Positions 1 to 5,403 of a DNA stretch of 21,429 nt are shown here, piece by piece. The stretch lies in NCBI GenBank assembly GCA_036297385.1, contig JAXJLD010000036.1, positions 1 to 21,429 of the forward strand, read 5' to 3'. How positions within the stretch are numbered: the first letter of the stretch is position 1; each line of letters opens with the position of its first letter. The notes under the pieces are model-generated. The model ran no database searches, was not told the DNA's origin, and worked only from the letters and a program-made list of their open reading frames with translations. This DNA is from Ventricola sp036297385 (lineage in GTDB: Bacteria; Bacillota; Clostridia; Christensenellales; Aristaeellaceae). Position numbers and translations under genes: made by a program.

Positions 1-105
1 GCATAGGGGAGGCGAACCTGAGGCGGGCGTGAATGAGGCCACGGTGTGGCCTCAGAGCCGCCTTGACCGAGCGCCGTCGAGGCGCGAGAGGAGACTCCCC
101 TATGC
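1..105 (+). ncRNA. Putative structured RNA, unknown family
   Basis: The first 11 bases (GCATAGGGGAG) are a perfect reverse complement of 95-105, closing a multi-branch fold. Inside are a helix 21-26/58-63 topped by an 8-bp helix 34-41/47-54 with a 5-base loop, and a separate 5-bp hairpin 71-75/81-85. No convincing reading frame uses the segment and no U-tract follows, so it does not look like a terminator. I compared it by eye with tmRNA, RNase P, SRP RNA, 6S RNA and common riboswitches and saw none of their conserved cores. The closing helix starts at base 1, so it may continue beyond the window. Strand is uncertain because the helices fold on either strand; plus is assumed from the downstream genes. 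Confidence 0.4.
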
Positions 106-293
106 CCATCAGATCATGAACATCCAAACTCCGAAATGGATTCGGATGCTTCATTTTCCGTCACAAAATGATATCGGTTCACATTCCGTCACAACGGATG
201 CAGAAAAGCACATCCTCCGCAAGCGTCTGCCCGCAGATTCAGTTCTCACGCTGGATGCATACCATTTATTTCAGAAATATCATGATCCTTCGC
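106..293. other. Non-coding spacer with small repeats
   Basis: I see no supported gene here. The stretch holds an 11-base direct repeat (TTCCGTCACAA at 156-166 and 184-194) and a weak 5-bp hairpin (131-135/141-145). An open frame crosses it but has no ribosome binding site and reads through the structured RNA, so I do not call it. Confidence 0.4.
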
Positions 294-322
294 TTCCATT
301 TGTCATGATTTTATGCTATAAT
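294..322 (+). promoter_or_regulatory. Extended -10 promoter for the 54-aa membrane protein
   Basis: A perfect TATAAT at 317-322 is preceded by TGC (extended -10). The element at the -35 position, TTCCAT at 294-299, is weak, with a 17-bp spacer. The start codon lies about 100 bases downstream, leaving a leader with a small hairpin. Confidence 0.55.
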
Positions 323-424
323 ACAGGTTCGTTCTTCGCAAAGCCCTTCCCATTCGGTATGCGGAGAAACGTGAGGTTTTCCCGGCGTCAACCGGCAAGC
401 CCCTATACAAAAGGAGATTATACC

Positions 425-589
425 ATGCCGCTATTGATCTGCACGGGGATTCTGCTCCTCCTTTTCCTTCTGGAGGTCGTCTGGTACTGGACAGGCGTCG
501 CCGCCAAGGAACAGGATGTGCTGCGCTACCAGCGCATCGAGCATCCCCGCCGCCTGACAAGCGACCATTATCTCGACATGCTCGGATAA
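425..589 (+). CDS. Small single-pass membrane protein, 54 aa
   Basis: Not recognised as a named family. The ATG at 425 follows AAAGGAG with an 8-base spacer. Residues 2-20 form one strongly hydrophobic helix rich in Leu and Ile and ending in VVWYW. A charged, probably cytoplasmic tail of about 30 residues follows, with two Arg-rich patches and the end DHYLDMLG. A longer upstream frame exists, but it starts inside the structured RNA and lacks a ribosome binding site. The gene has its own extended -10 promoter and lies just before tRNA-Leu. No function can be assigned; the reality of the gene rests on its ribosome binding site, promoter and clear membrane segment. Confidence 0.6.
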   Translation: MPLLICTGILLLLFLLEVVWYWTGVAAKEQDVLRYQRIEHPRRLTSDHYLDMLG

Positions 590-615
590 TCTCGTCCTCT
601 CAGGCAACCTTTTTC

Positions 616-644
616 TTGACTTTGGCGTACAATTCCGATATACT
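616..644 (+). promoter_or_regulatory. Promoter of tRNA-Leu
   Basis: TTGACT at 616-621 and TATACT at 639-644 are separated by exactly 17 bp and lie 19 bp before the tRNA. This is a near-consensus vegetative sigma-factor promoter. Confidence 0.8.
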
Positions 645-663
645 AATAAGGTCGGAATGCCTT

Positions 664-747
664 GCCGGTGTGATGGAATGGCAGACGTGACGGATTCAAA
701 ATCCGTTGGGGCGACCCGTGTGGGTTCGAGTCCCACCACCGGCACCA
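664..747 (+). tRNA. tRNA-Leu (CAA)
   Basis: The acceptor arm GCCGGTG (664-670) pairs with CACCGGC (737-743), followed by discriminator A and an encoded CCA (745-747). The anticodon stem ACGGA/TCCGT encloses the loop TTCAAAA, giving anticodon CAA, which reads the UUG leucine codon. A long variable arm (GGGGCGACCC region) marks a class II tRNA, as expected for leucine. The TGGGTTCGAGTCCCA arm is the canonical T arm. It has its own promoter upstream and an intrinsic terminator immediately downstream, so it is a monocistronic unit. Confidence 0.95.
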
Positions 748-756
748 TATCAATAT

Positions 757-798
757 AATCCGAACTTGTTTCCGATAGGAGATGGGTTCGGATTTTTT
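757..798 (+). terminator. Intrinsic terminator of tRNA-Leu
   Basis: AATCCGAAC (757-765) pairs with GTTCGGATT (786-794), and the stem runs into a T-tract ending at 798. It starts 10 bases after the tRNA CCA end. Confidence 0.8.
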
Positions 799-816
799 GT
801 TTATTGGAGTTCAGTC

Positions 817-860
817 ATTGCGCAATTCTACGTTGCGCAATCGGATAGAGATACTATAAA
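817..860 (+). promoter_or_regulatory. Tandem palindromic operator and promoter before the CD3324-family gene
   Basis: The 10-bp palindrome ATTGCGCAAT (817-826) is followed at a 15-bp centre spacing by a second copy with one change (832-841). The second copy contains TTGCGC (833-838), which can serve as a -35 box to TATAAA (855-860) with a 16-bp spacer. Two palindromes over a -35 region are a typical repressor or activator site. The binding protein is not known; the CD3324-family product downstream is one candidate. Confidence 0.5.
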
Positions 861-880
861 ACGAAAAGAAGTGATGTCGA

Positions 881-978
881 ATGACAAAACTCAACGAAGT
901 GCGGCTCCATGCAAAGCCAGTGGATTGCGACGTTTGCATGGAGTAAAGATCGTCGCATAATCCATATGCTGGCTTTGC
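881..978 (+). promoter_or_regulatory. Leader with competing hairpins (possible attenuator)
   Basis: Three helices overlap, so they cannot all form together. The first is 905-915 with 933-943 (11 bp, perfect). The second is 922-932 with 951-963 (one two-base bulge). The third is 911-920 with 969-978 (10 bp, perfect). A 21-codon ORF (881-946, starting MTKLNEVRLHAK) and an alternative 28-codon frame (874-960) run through them, each with only a weak ribosome binding site. The layout resembles a translation-sensitive leader for the gene starting at 1011. It could instead be the decayed remnant of a coding sequence. Confidence 0.35.
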
Positions 979-1010
979 TGCTTGACAATCATCTCAAGGA
1001 GGAAGCCTGC

Positions 1011-1274
1011 ATGAAATACGTCAATGCAAAAAATCTTCTTCCCGATGCGCTGGTCAAGGAATTGCAGCGCTATATTCAAGGGGGCTATCTTTATATCCCC
1101 GCCGATCAGGCGCAGCAAAAACGCTGGGGAGAATCTTCTGGCTACCGGCAGGCATTACAGCAGCGAAACCGCCAAATCGTAGCGGCATTTCGGAACGGAA
1201 CCTCTATGGAGGCGTTAGCGGAAAAGTACTTCCTGTCCGTATCAGCCATTCGTAAAATCATTTATCAGAAATAA
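1011..1274 (+). CDS. CD3324 family protein (small helix-turn-helix protein)
   Basis: The 87-residue product starts MKYVNAKNLLPDALVKELQ and has YIQGGYLYIP near residues 21-30. It ends in a predicted helix-turn-helix (about 64-85, GTSMEALAEKYFLSVSAIRKII). This pattern matches small clostridial proteins annotated as the CD3324 family, distantly like Mor-type DNA-binding proteins; DNA binding is inferred from the C-terminal helices. The ATG at 1011 is chosen because AAGGAGG lies 8 bases upstream; an open frame from 909 has no such site. It sits behind a palindromic operator and competing leader hairpins and ahead of a strong terminator, so it is probably a single-gene regulatory unit. Its base composition is visibly less GC-rich than the operons further right. 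Confidence 0.8.
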   Translation: MKYVNAKNLLPDALVKELQRYIQGGYLYIPADQAQQKRWGESSGYRQALQQRNRQIVAAFRNGTSMEALAEKYFLSVSAIRKIIYQK

Positions 1275-1278
1275 ACCG

Positions 1279-1328
1279 GGTGCTGTCTCAAAATGGCTAA
1301 AAGAGCCACGAGAGACAGCGCCTTTTTA
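1279..1328 (+). terminator. Intrinsic terminator after the CD3324-family gene
   Basis: GGTGCTGTCTC (1279-1289) pairs with GAGACAGCGCC (1312-1322) with one wobble. An inner TGGCT/AGCCA helix sits in the loop, and five T follow. It begins 5 bases after the stop codon. Confidence 0.8.
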
Positions 1329-1427
1329 TTGGATACAGATTGATTCGGTATTGTCTGGTGGATGGAAATGTGTTCGTGTCCGCGGTATGATAAAAGCAAC
1401 CAATACATCACAAGAAAGGAAAAGACC

Positions 1428-2201
1428 ATGTGTACTCGATTTGTCTACCGAGGTGACGATATCCTCACCGGCTTCAATTTTGAGATTGACCTTGCCGTAT
1501 GGGATCACAAAATCATAAAGGAAGCCGACCGATTCTATATCGGCATCCTGCGGCCCGACGGGGTGCGCCACGCCTATCACGGCGTAAACCGCAACGGAAA
1601 TGTCGGAACATTGCTATATGTCCATGGAAATCCAGAGGGCGCCTATCAGAATTCCGAACGCTGCATGACCATCGCAGACCTGACAGAACAGTTTATTCAG
1701 GCCAAAATCAGCTTTGACGATGCGCTGCAAATCGTACAGACGCAAAAGATCGTCTACGCCCCGGATGCCACCATGCAGGCCATGCTCTCCGACAGGCAGG
1801 GGCGAACCCTGATCGTTGAACCGGGCATTGGCTGGCGGGCAGATGATGGACGCTGCTCGCTGATGACCAATTCTTCTGTCCTTGCCCCTGAAAGAACCAT
1901 GCCCTTTCTTGTACCGGGGGATGACCGATACGAAAGAGCCGATCAACTTTTGCGTACATACGGAAATCAGTTTACTGTCTCCGATGCTTTTTCCGTGCTT
2001 CAGGCCGTCCGGCAGGAAGGCCGCTGGGCCACCAGAGTATCTTTCGTTTATTCAGCCAATGAGCACGCTGTCTACTACACGGAAAACAACCACTTTTCAC
2101 GGATTGAGCGATATAGATTTCCCTCATATTTAGCTCTGAATGAAAAAGCCAAGCGCCAGCCCCCGTCAGGTCACGCTTCGATCCCTGACGGCTTTGCTTG
2201 A
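1428..2201 (+). CDS. Ntn-hydrolase of the choloylglycine hydrolase / penicillin V acylase type
   Basis: The 257-residue product starts MCTRFVY. Removal of Met would expose Cys2, the nucleophile of cysteine-type N-terminal nucleophile hydrolases. Further family-like patterns are GFNFE (15-19, where bile salt hydrolases have GRNFD), a GVNRNGNVG strand turn (52-60), LIVEPG (128-133), MTNSSVL (146-152, matching the TNSP region with its catalytic Asn) and VSFVYSANEHAVYY (204-217). The ATG at 1428 follows AAGAAAGGA, and this start is required to place the cysteine at position 2. Arg18 of bile salt hydrolases is replaced by a hydrophobic residue here, so bile-salt activity should not be assumed; a linear amide C-N hydrolase or acylase is safer. 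About 13 C-terminal residues, from 245 on, are encoded by a repeat and are probably not part of the fold. No signal peptide is present. Confidence 0.75.
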   Translation: MCTRFVYRGDDILTGFNFEIDLAVWDHKIIKEADRFYIGILRPDGVRHAYHGVNRNGNVGTLLYVHGNPEGAYQNSERCMTIADLTEQFIQAKISFDDALQIVQTQKIVYAPDATMQAMLSDRQGRTLIVEPGIGWRADDGRCSLMTNSSVLAPERTMPFLVPGDDRYERADQLLRTYGNQFTVSDAFSVLQAVRQEGRWATRVSFVYSANEHAVYYTENNHFSRIERYRFPSYLALNEKAKRQPPSGHASIPDGFA

Positions 2202-2343
2202 CTGGCTTTGCCATAATGGAATCGTTGGAACTGCGATTTCCGACGTTCCACCTGCCTGCTTCCGCCACTGGCGGCGGCAGGCTCCAGTCTCTGAAACCCG
2301 CTTGGGGCTTTCATCTTCCCTCTTCTCTTCGCGCTGAATCAAG
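2155..2343 (+). repeat. Modular multi-hairpin repeat, diverged copy
   Basis: It starts with the module CCCCGTCAGG...CCCTGACGG (2161-2191) followed by GGCTTTGCCATAA (2205-2217), as at 13736-13790. It ends with CCCGCTTGGGG.TTTCATC and a TTCTCTTCGCGCTGAAT tail, as at 13820-13866. Between the shared ends lies a different insert (2220-2285) with its own hairpin of GCCGCCAG type. The copy overlaps the end of the Ntn-hydrolase gene and fills the space to sdpI. Confidence 0.6.
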
Positions 2344-2363
2344 CATTCCGAATAGAAACAGAA

Positions 2364-3020
2364 TTACCTCGCCCTTTTTCCTCGACTGATCGCCAGCGGA
2401 TAGAGCAATGCCGCCGCCAGCATCACGGCAATCGCCGCAATCGGAATCGCTGGGTCTGTGCCAATCAGTCCACAAACCGCTATCATCAGACCGCAAACCA
2501 CCCATACTGGCCCCGCAAAGCGGTGTGTTCTGCGCCACACCTGTTCGTCAGACATTGTACAGCGCAAGCGGATGCCCGCCACGCTGTTGGGCCGCGTCTT
2601 CGGCAGATAATTGCCCACCGCCGCGAACAACAAGCCGATAAATCCCCACACGATGCGATCCACGGCAAGGGGCGCACCCAGCGCATATCCATAGCATATG
2701 CCCATCACCAGCAGCGACGTGCCCGGAATGATGGCCGCCAGCAGCGTGCGTACCCGCGTGCTTAGCTCCTTATGCTGCCAACGGGTTGCCGTCATCGCCA
2801 GCCAATGCAGCGCCAGCAGGAGCAGCGGCATACCGAATACCGTGAACGCCTTGCTTGACCAGCCGTTGGGCTGATTATCAAGACCAAAGTGCCGCGCCAT
2901 GGGATCGGGCAAGCGCGTCCACATCAGCATCCCCACCAGCATCGGCAGCAAAATCACCGCGCTGCTCACCAGCATCCGCACCTTCTCCTCGCGCCAAAGC
3001 GCCTTGAAGCTCTCTTTCAT
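2364..3020 (-). CDS. sdpI: SdpI family membrane protein
   Basis: The 218-residue product is an integral membrane protein with about six hydrophobic segments (near 14-34, 60-79, 92-115, 121-138, 170-187 and 190-210). The first loop carries LPDPMARHFGLDNQPNGW, typical of the DUF1648 domain. The central GNYLPKTRPNSVAGIR with WRRTHRFAG is the SdpI signature. In Bacillus subtilis SdpI confers immunity to the SDP killing peptide and sequesters its repressor SdpR at the membrane. No sdpABC-type toxin genes are visible here, so this may be an orphan immunity or envelope-stress pair. The start follows GAAGGGGGA, 3 bases after the sdpR stop, so the two genes are cotranscribed. It ends next to a modular repeat. 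Confidence 0.88.
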   Translation of the reverse strand: MKESFKALWREEKVRMLVSSAVILLPMLVGMLMWTRLPDPMARHFGLDNQPNGWSSKAFTVFGMPLLLLALHWLAMTATRWQHKELSTRVRTLLAAIIPGTSLLVMGICYGYALGAPLAVDRIVWGFIGLLFAAVGNYLPKTRPNSVAGIRLRCTMSDEQVWRRTHRFAGPVWVVCGLMIAVCGLIGTDPAIPIAAIAVMLAAALLYPLAISRGKRAR

Positions 3021-3023
3021 CTC

Positions 3024-3287
3024 TCATTCCCCCTTCAATTGTGACAGCCACAGCATGACTTCCTCCACCACGGAGGTATTCAGCTCGTAATAGATGTAGT
3101 TCTTTTCCCGCGATTCAAACACGAGATCTGCCTTCTTGAGCACACTCAGATGATAGGAAATCGTCGCACCAGTCATCTCAAAATGTGCGCCAATCTCCCC
3201 TGCGGACAGCCGCCCCGCGCGCAGCAGCAGCAGAATTTCGCGCCTCACCGGATCAGACAACGCCTTGAACGTCTCTGCAAATCCCAT
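3024..3287 (-). CDS. sdpR: ArsR-family transcriptional repressor (SdpR-like)
   Basis: The 87-residue product is one winged helix-turn-helix domain: FKALSDPVRREILLLL near 7-22, recognition helix GATISYHLSVLKKADLV near 40-56 and a beta-wing with REKNYIYYEL near 60-69. It has no cysteine metal-binding motif, which fits SdpR-like members rather than metal sensors. The ATG follows AAAGGAGG with a 7-base spacer. It is the first gene of the sdpR-sdpI operon. Two matching 24-bp inverted repeats flank the operon promoter, so autoregulation is likely. In B. subtilis SdpR is held inactive by SdpI; here that is an inference from the gene pair. Confidence 0.88.
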   Translation of the reverse strand: MGFAETFKALSDPVRREILLLLRAGRLSAGEIGAHFEMTGATISYHLSVLKKADLVFESREKNYIYYELNTSVVEEVMLWLSQLKGE

Positions 3288-3399
3288 TTTTGTGCCTCCT
3301 TTGTTCTTGTTATACTGTTTTCTGATTCAAGTGCGCCATAAATGCGAAGCGGTTTCCGATTGAAACAGGTCTAATTCGAGTAAAACAGTATATGTTCAA

Positions 3400-3423
3400 G
3401 TATTTCGAAAATCTTCTAAATAG
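3400..3423 (-). promoter_or_regulatory. Probable SdpR operator O2 (start-site proximal)
   Basis: GTATTTCGAA (3400-3409) and TTCTAAATAG (3414-3423) form an inverted repeat with a 4-base spacer, the same geometry as O1. One half-site matches O1 10/10 and the other 8/10. It touches the -10 box and covers the expected transcription start, a position where binding would block transcription. Confidence 0.6.
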
Positions 3424-3453
3424 ATTATAGTCTTCCTTATCTTTCTTTGTCAA
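3424..3453 (-). promoter_or_regulatory. Promoter of sdpR-sdpI
   Basis: Read on the minus strand, TTGACA (3453-3448) and TATAAT (3429-3424) are both perfect consensus boxes, separated by 18 bp. It lies about 140 bp before the sdpR start codon. Confidence 0.8.
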
Positions 3454-3456
3454 GAA

Positions 3457-3480
3457 CTATTTAGAATATTTTCTAAATAG
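3457..3480 (-). promoter_or_regulatory. Probable SdpR operator O1 (upstream of -35)
   Basis: CTATTTAGAA (3457-3466) and TTCTAAATAG (3471-3480) form a perfect 10-4-10 inverted repeat 3 bp upstream of the -35 box. It shares its half-site with O2, 57 bp away centre to centre. The size and symmetry fit an ArsR-type dimer. Confidence 0.65.
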
Positions 3481-3481
3481 A

Positions 3482-3544
3482 AAAAACAAAGCGACCCTTT
3501 GCGAAAAAACGAATCCTGTTTTATCTATCGCAAAGGGTTGCTTT
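3482..3544 (-). terminator. Intrinsic terminator of the sugar-phosphate operon
   Basis: AAAGCGACCCTTTGCG (3488-3503) pairs with CGCAAAGGGTTGCTTT (3529-3544) with one wobble. On the minus strand the stem is followed by GTTTTTTC. It lies about 75 bp past the beta-lactamase-like stop codon and ends transcription before the sdpR promoter region. Confidence 0.8.
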
Positions 3545-3620
3545 CGATTTCTCTTTCTATTCCTGACCACTCATCCGAATCACATGGCCCACCATCTGCT
3601 CCGACAATTCCGCTCACGCT

Positions 3621-4421
3621 TCACAGGCAGAGCGCACGCGCCGCATCCTGCATGAGCCGCTCGTAGGCTGGCACATCCACCCGCTCGCCTACAAAGCAGA
3701 CCACCAGCGGCTCCTGCGTCTCAATCACGCCCACATCATGCGTCACGCCGTCGTCCTCGCCGGTCTTGTGTGCCACGGCAATCCCCTGCCCGTGCAGGAA
3801 GAACGGCAGCTTGCCATTGAGGCGCTGGTCGCGCAGAATGTCCATCATCGCCCGGCTGGCGGCCTCGCTGACCACCTCGCCGCGCCAGAGCTTCTCCAGC
3901 AGCATCCCGATCTCCCCGGCGGTGATCGTGTTCACCAGCCCCTTGCGGGAAGCCTCGCGGTCAAAGAGCAGGCGGCGCAGCGTGGTCTGCGTGCAGCCCA
4001 GCGCCCGCAGCGTGTTATTGACGTTCTCCATGCCCAGCCGCCGGATGAGGATATTGGTCGCGGTGTTGTCGCTGACGATAATCATCAGCTTCACCAGATC
4101 CAGCAGCGTCATCTCCACGCCCGTGTGCATCGCCTTGAGCGTGCCGCAGGAGGGCATACGCTCCCCGTCCGCAAGGGCGTGGCGCTCCTCCAAGCTCAGC
4201 TCGCCCGCCTCAGCGGCGCGGAACGCCTCGATCATCACCGGGATCTTGATGACGCTCGCCGCCGTGACGGGCGTATCCGCGCCGCGCACAAACGTCTCCC
4301 CGGTCGCCAGATTGCGGACATACACGCCCGTATCGCCGCCAAGCGCCTCAAGCTGCGGCGCAAGCCATGCGCCAAACGTCTTTATGGTCATCAAAGCAGA
4401 ATTCCTCTCTTTTGCGCTCAT
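3621..4421 (-). CDS. Class A beta-lactamase-like serine hydrolase, no export signal
   Basis: The 266-residue product has the serine-penicillin-recognising motifs in order: SVIK (S56-K59), SDN (117-119) and KTG (219-221). An acidic residue, E156 in FDREAS, sits in the region of the class A omega loop, but the usual ExxLN pattern is not evident. It may therefore be a D,D-peptidase-like or uncharacterised hydrolase rather than an antibiotic-degrading enzyme. The N-terminus has no hydrophobic signal segment, which is unusual because penicillin-recognising enzymes act outside the membrane. The start chosen overlaps the glucokinase stop by 4 bases (ATGA), suggesting translational coupling. A second Met at residue 11 (start 4391) is an alternative with GAGAGG upstream. 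It is the last gene before the operon terminator. Confidence 0.8.
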   Translation of the reverse strand: MSAKERNSALMTIKTFGAWLAPQLEALGGDTGVYVRNLATGETFVRGADTPVTAASVIKIPVMIEAFRAAEAGELSLEERHALADGERMPSCGTLKAMHTGVEMTLLDLVKLMIIVSDNTATNILIRRLGMENVNNTLRALGCTQTTLRRLLFDREASRKGLVNTITAGEIGMLLEKLWRGEVVSEAASRAMMDILRDQRLNGKLPFFLHGQGIAVAHKTGEDDGVTHDVGVIETQEPLVVCFVGERVDVPAYERLMQDAARALCL

Positions 4422-5362
4422 CGTCCCAGCATGGCCGCGCCGATGATGCCCGCGTCATTGCCCAGCCGCGCCAGCTCAATACGTGCATACGGCATGGTCT
4501 TGAAAAACACCATCGGCTTCACCGCCTCGCGCACCGCATCGAGCAGGAACTCGCCCGCCGCGCTCACGCCGCCGCCCAGCACGATGATCTCCGGGTCAAG
4601 CATATTGATGATGTTGATGATGCCCACCGCCAGCCCCTGCACATAGCCGTCAAACACAGCCTTGGCCGTCGGATCGCCCGCCTTCGCCGCATCAATGACC
4701 AGCTTGGCATTGAGCCTGTCGGGATCACCGCCGCACGCCGCCATCATGCTGCTCTCCGGGTGTTCTGCCAGCGCCTTCTGCGCCTCACGGATGATGGCCG
4801 TCGCGGAGGCGTAGCGCTCAAAGCAGCCATAGTTGCCGCAGGTACAGCGCTCGCCGCCCATGCGGATCATCATATGGCCGATCTCCGAACCGCAGCCATG
4901 CGCACCGGAGTAGGGCTTGCCGTCGATGATGATGCCGCCGCCCACGCCGGTGCCCAGCGTGATGAACACGCTGTCGCGCACGCCGGCGCTCACGCCCGCC
5001 ACGGACTCCGCAAGACCCGCCACCGTCGCGTCGTTGTCGCCGTACACCGGCGTATCCAGATGCTTTTTCATCTCCTCAACGAACGGGATATCATGCCAGC
5101 CCAGATTCGTGCAGAAGGGGATTCTGCCCGTCTTGTTGTCAAACAGCCCCGGCACGCCCACGCCGATGGACTGTATTTCTTCCATCGGCACGCCTGCATC
5201 CTTCGCCACCTTCATGCACAGCGCCGCCATATCTGCGATGATCTCCTGATAGGGGCGCTCAATGCCTGTGGGCATCGCCTCCTTGTGCAGGATCCTTCCG
5301 TCCTCCGTCACCACGCCCGCCTTAAACGTCGTGCCGCCCACGTCCAGTCCAATCGCATACAT
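4418..5362 (-). CDS. glcK: Glucokinase, ROK family
   Basis: The 314-residue cytoplasmic enzyme phosphorylates glucose with ATP to glucose 6-phosphate. It shows the ATP phosphate-binding start LDVGGTTFKAG (6-16), the catalytic Asp in DNDATVAG (Asp111), GTGVGGG (137-143), the glucose and zinc motif EIGH (160-163) and the zinc-binding CTCGNYGCFE (173-182). The CxCGxxGCxE pattern is diagnostic of ROK kinases; the absence of an N-terminal helix-turn-helix excludes ROK repressors. It lies 41 bp after hprK and overlaps the next gene by 4 bases. Neighbouring phosphohexomutase and HPr kinase support a role in glucose use. Fructokinase or N-acetylmannosamine kinase activity is less likely but cannot be excluded by eye. 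Confidence 0.92.
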   Translation of the reverse strand: MYAIGLDVGGTTFKAGVVTEDGRILHKEAMPTGIERPYQEIIADMAALCMKVAKDAGVPMEEIQSIGVGVPGLFDNKTGRIPFCTNLGWHDIPFVEEMKKHLDTPVYGDNDATVAGLAESVAGVSAGVRDSVFITLGTGVGGGIIIDGKPYSGAHGCGSEIGHMMIRMGGERCTCGNYGCFERYASATAIIREAQKALAEHPESSMMAACGGDPDRLNAKLVIDAAKAGDPTAKAVFDGYVQGLAVGIINIINMLDPEIIVLGGGVSAAGEFLLDAVREAVKPMVFFKTMPYARIELARLGNDAGIIGAAMLGR

Positions 5363-5403
5363 TGCCTTTCATCCTTTCCTCAACCGGCTCTGCGCCGAAT
5401 CAT

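Noticed and set aside
29..424. N-terminal extension of the 54-aa membrane protein (frame open from 29)
   Set aside because: It starts inside the structured RNA and upstream of the predicted promoter, with no ribosome binding site; the ATG at 425 has a good one.
1972..2268. Minus-strand ORF of 98 codons over the hydrolase end
   Set aside because: It is antisense to the Ntn-hydrolase C-terminus and runs into the repeat; no ribosome binding site is present.
664..2363. Genomic island inserted at tRNA-Leu
   Set aside because: The genes after the tRNA look accessory, but I found no integrase and no repeated copy of the tRNA 3' end downstream, so there is no att site to support it.
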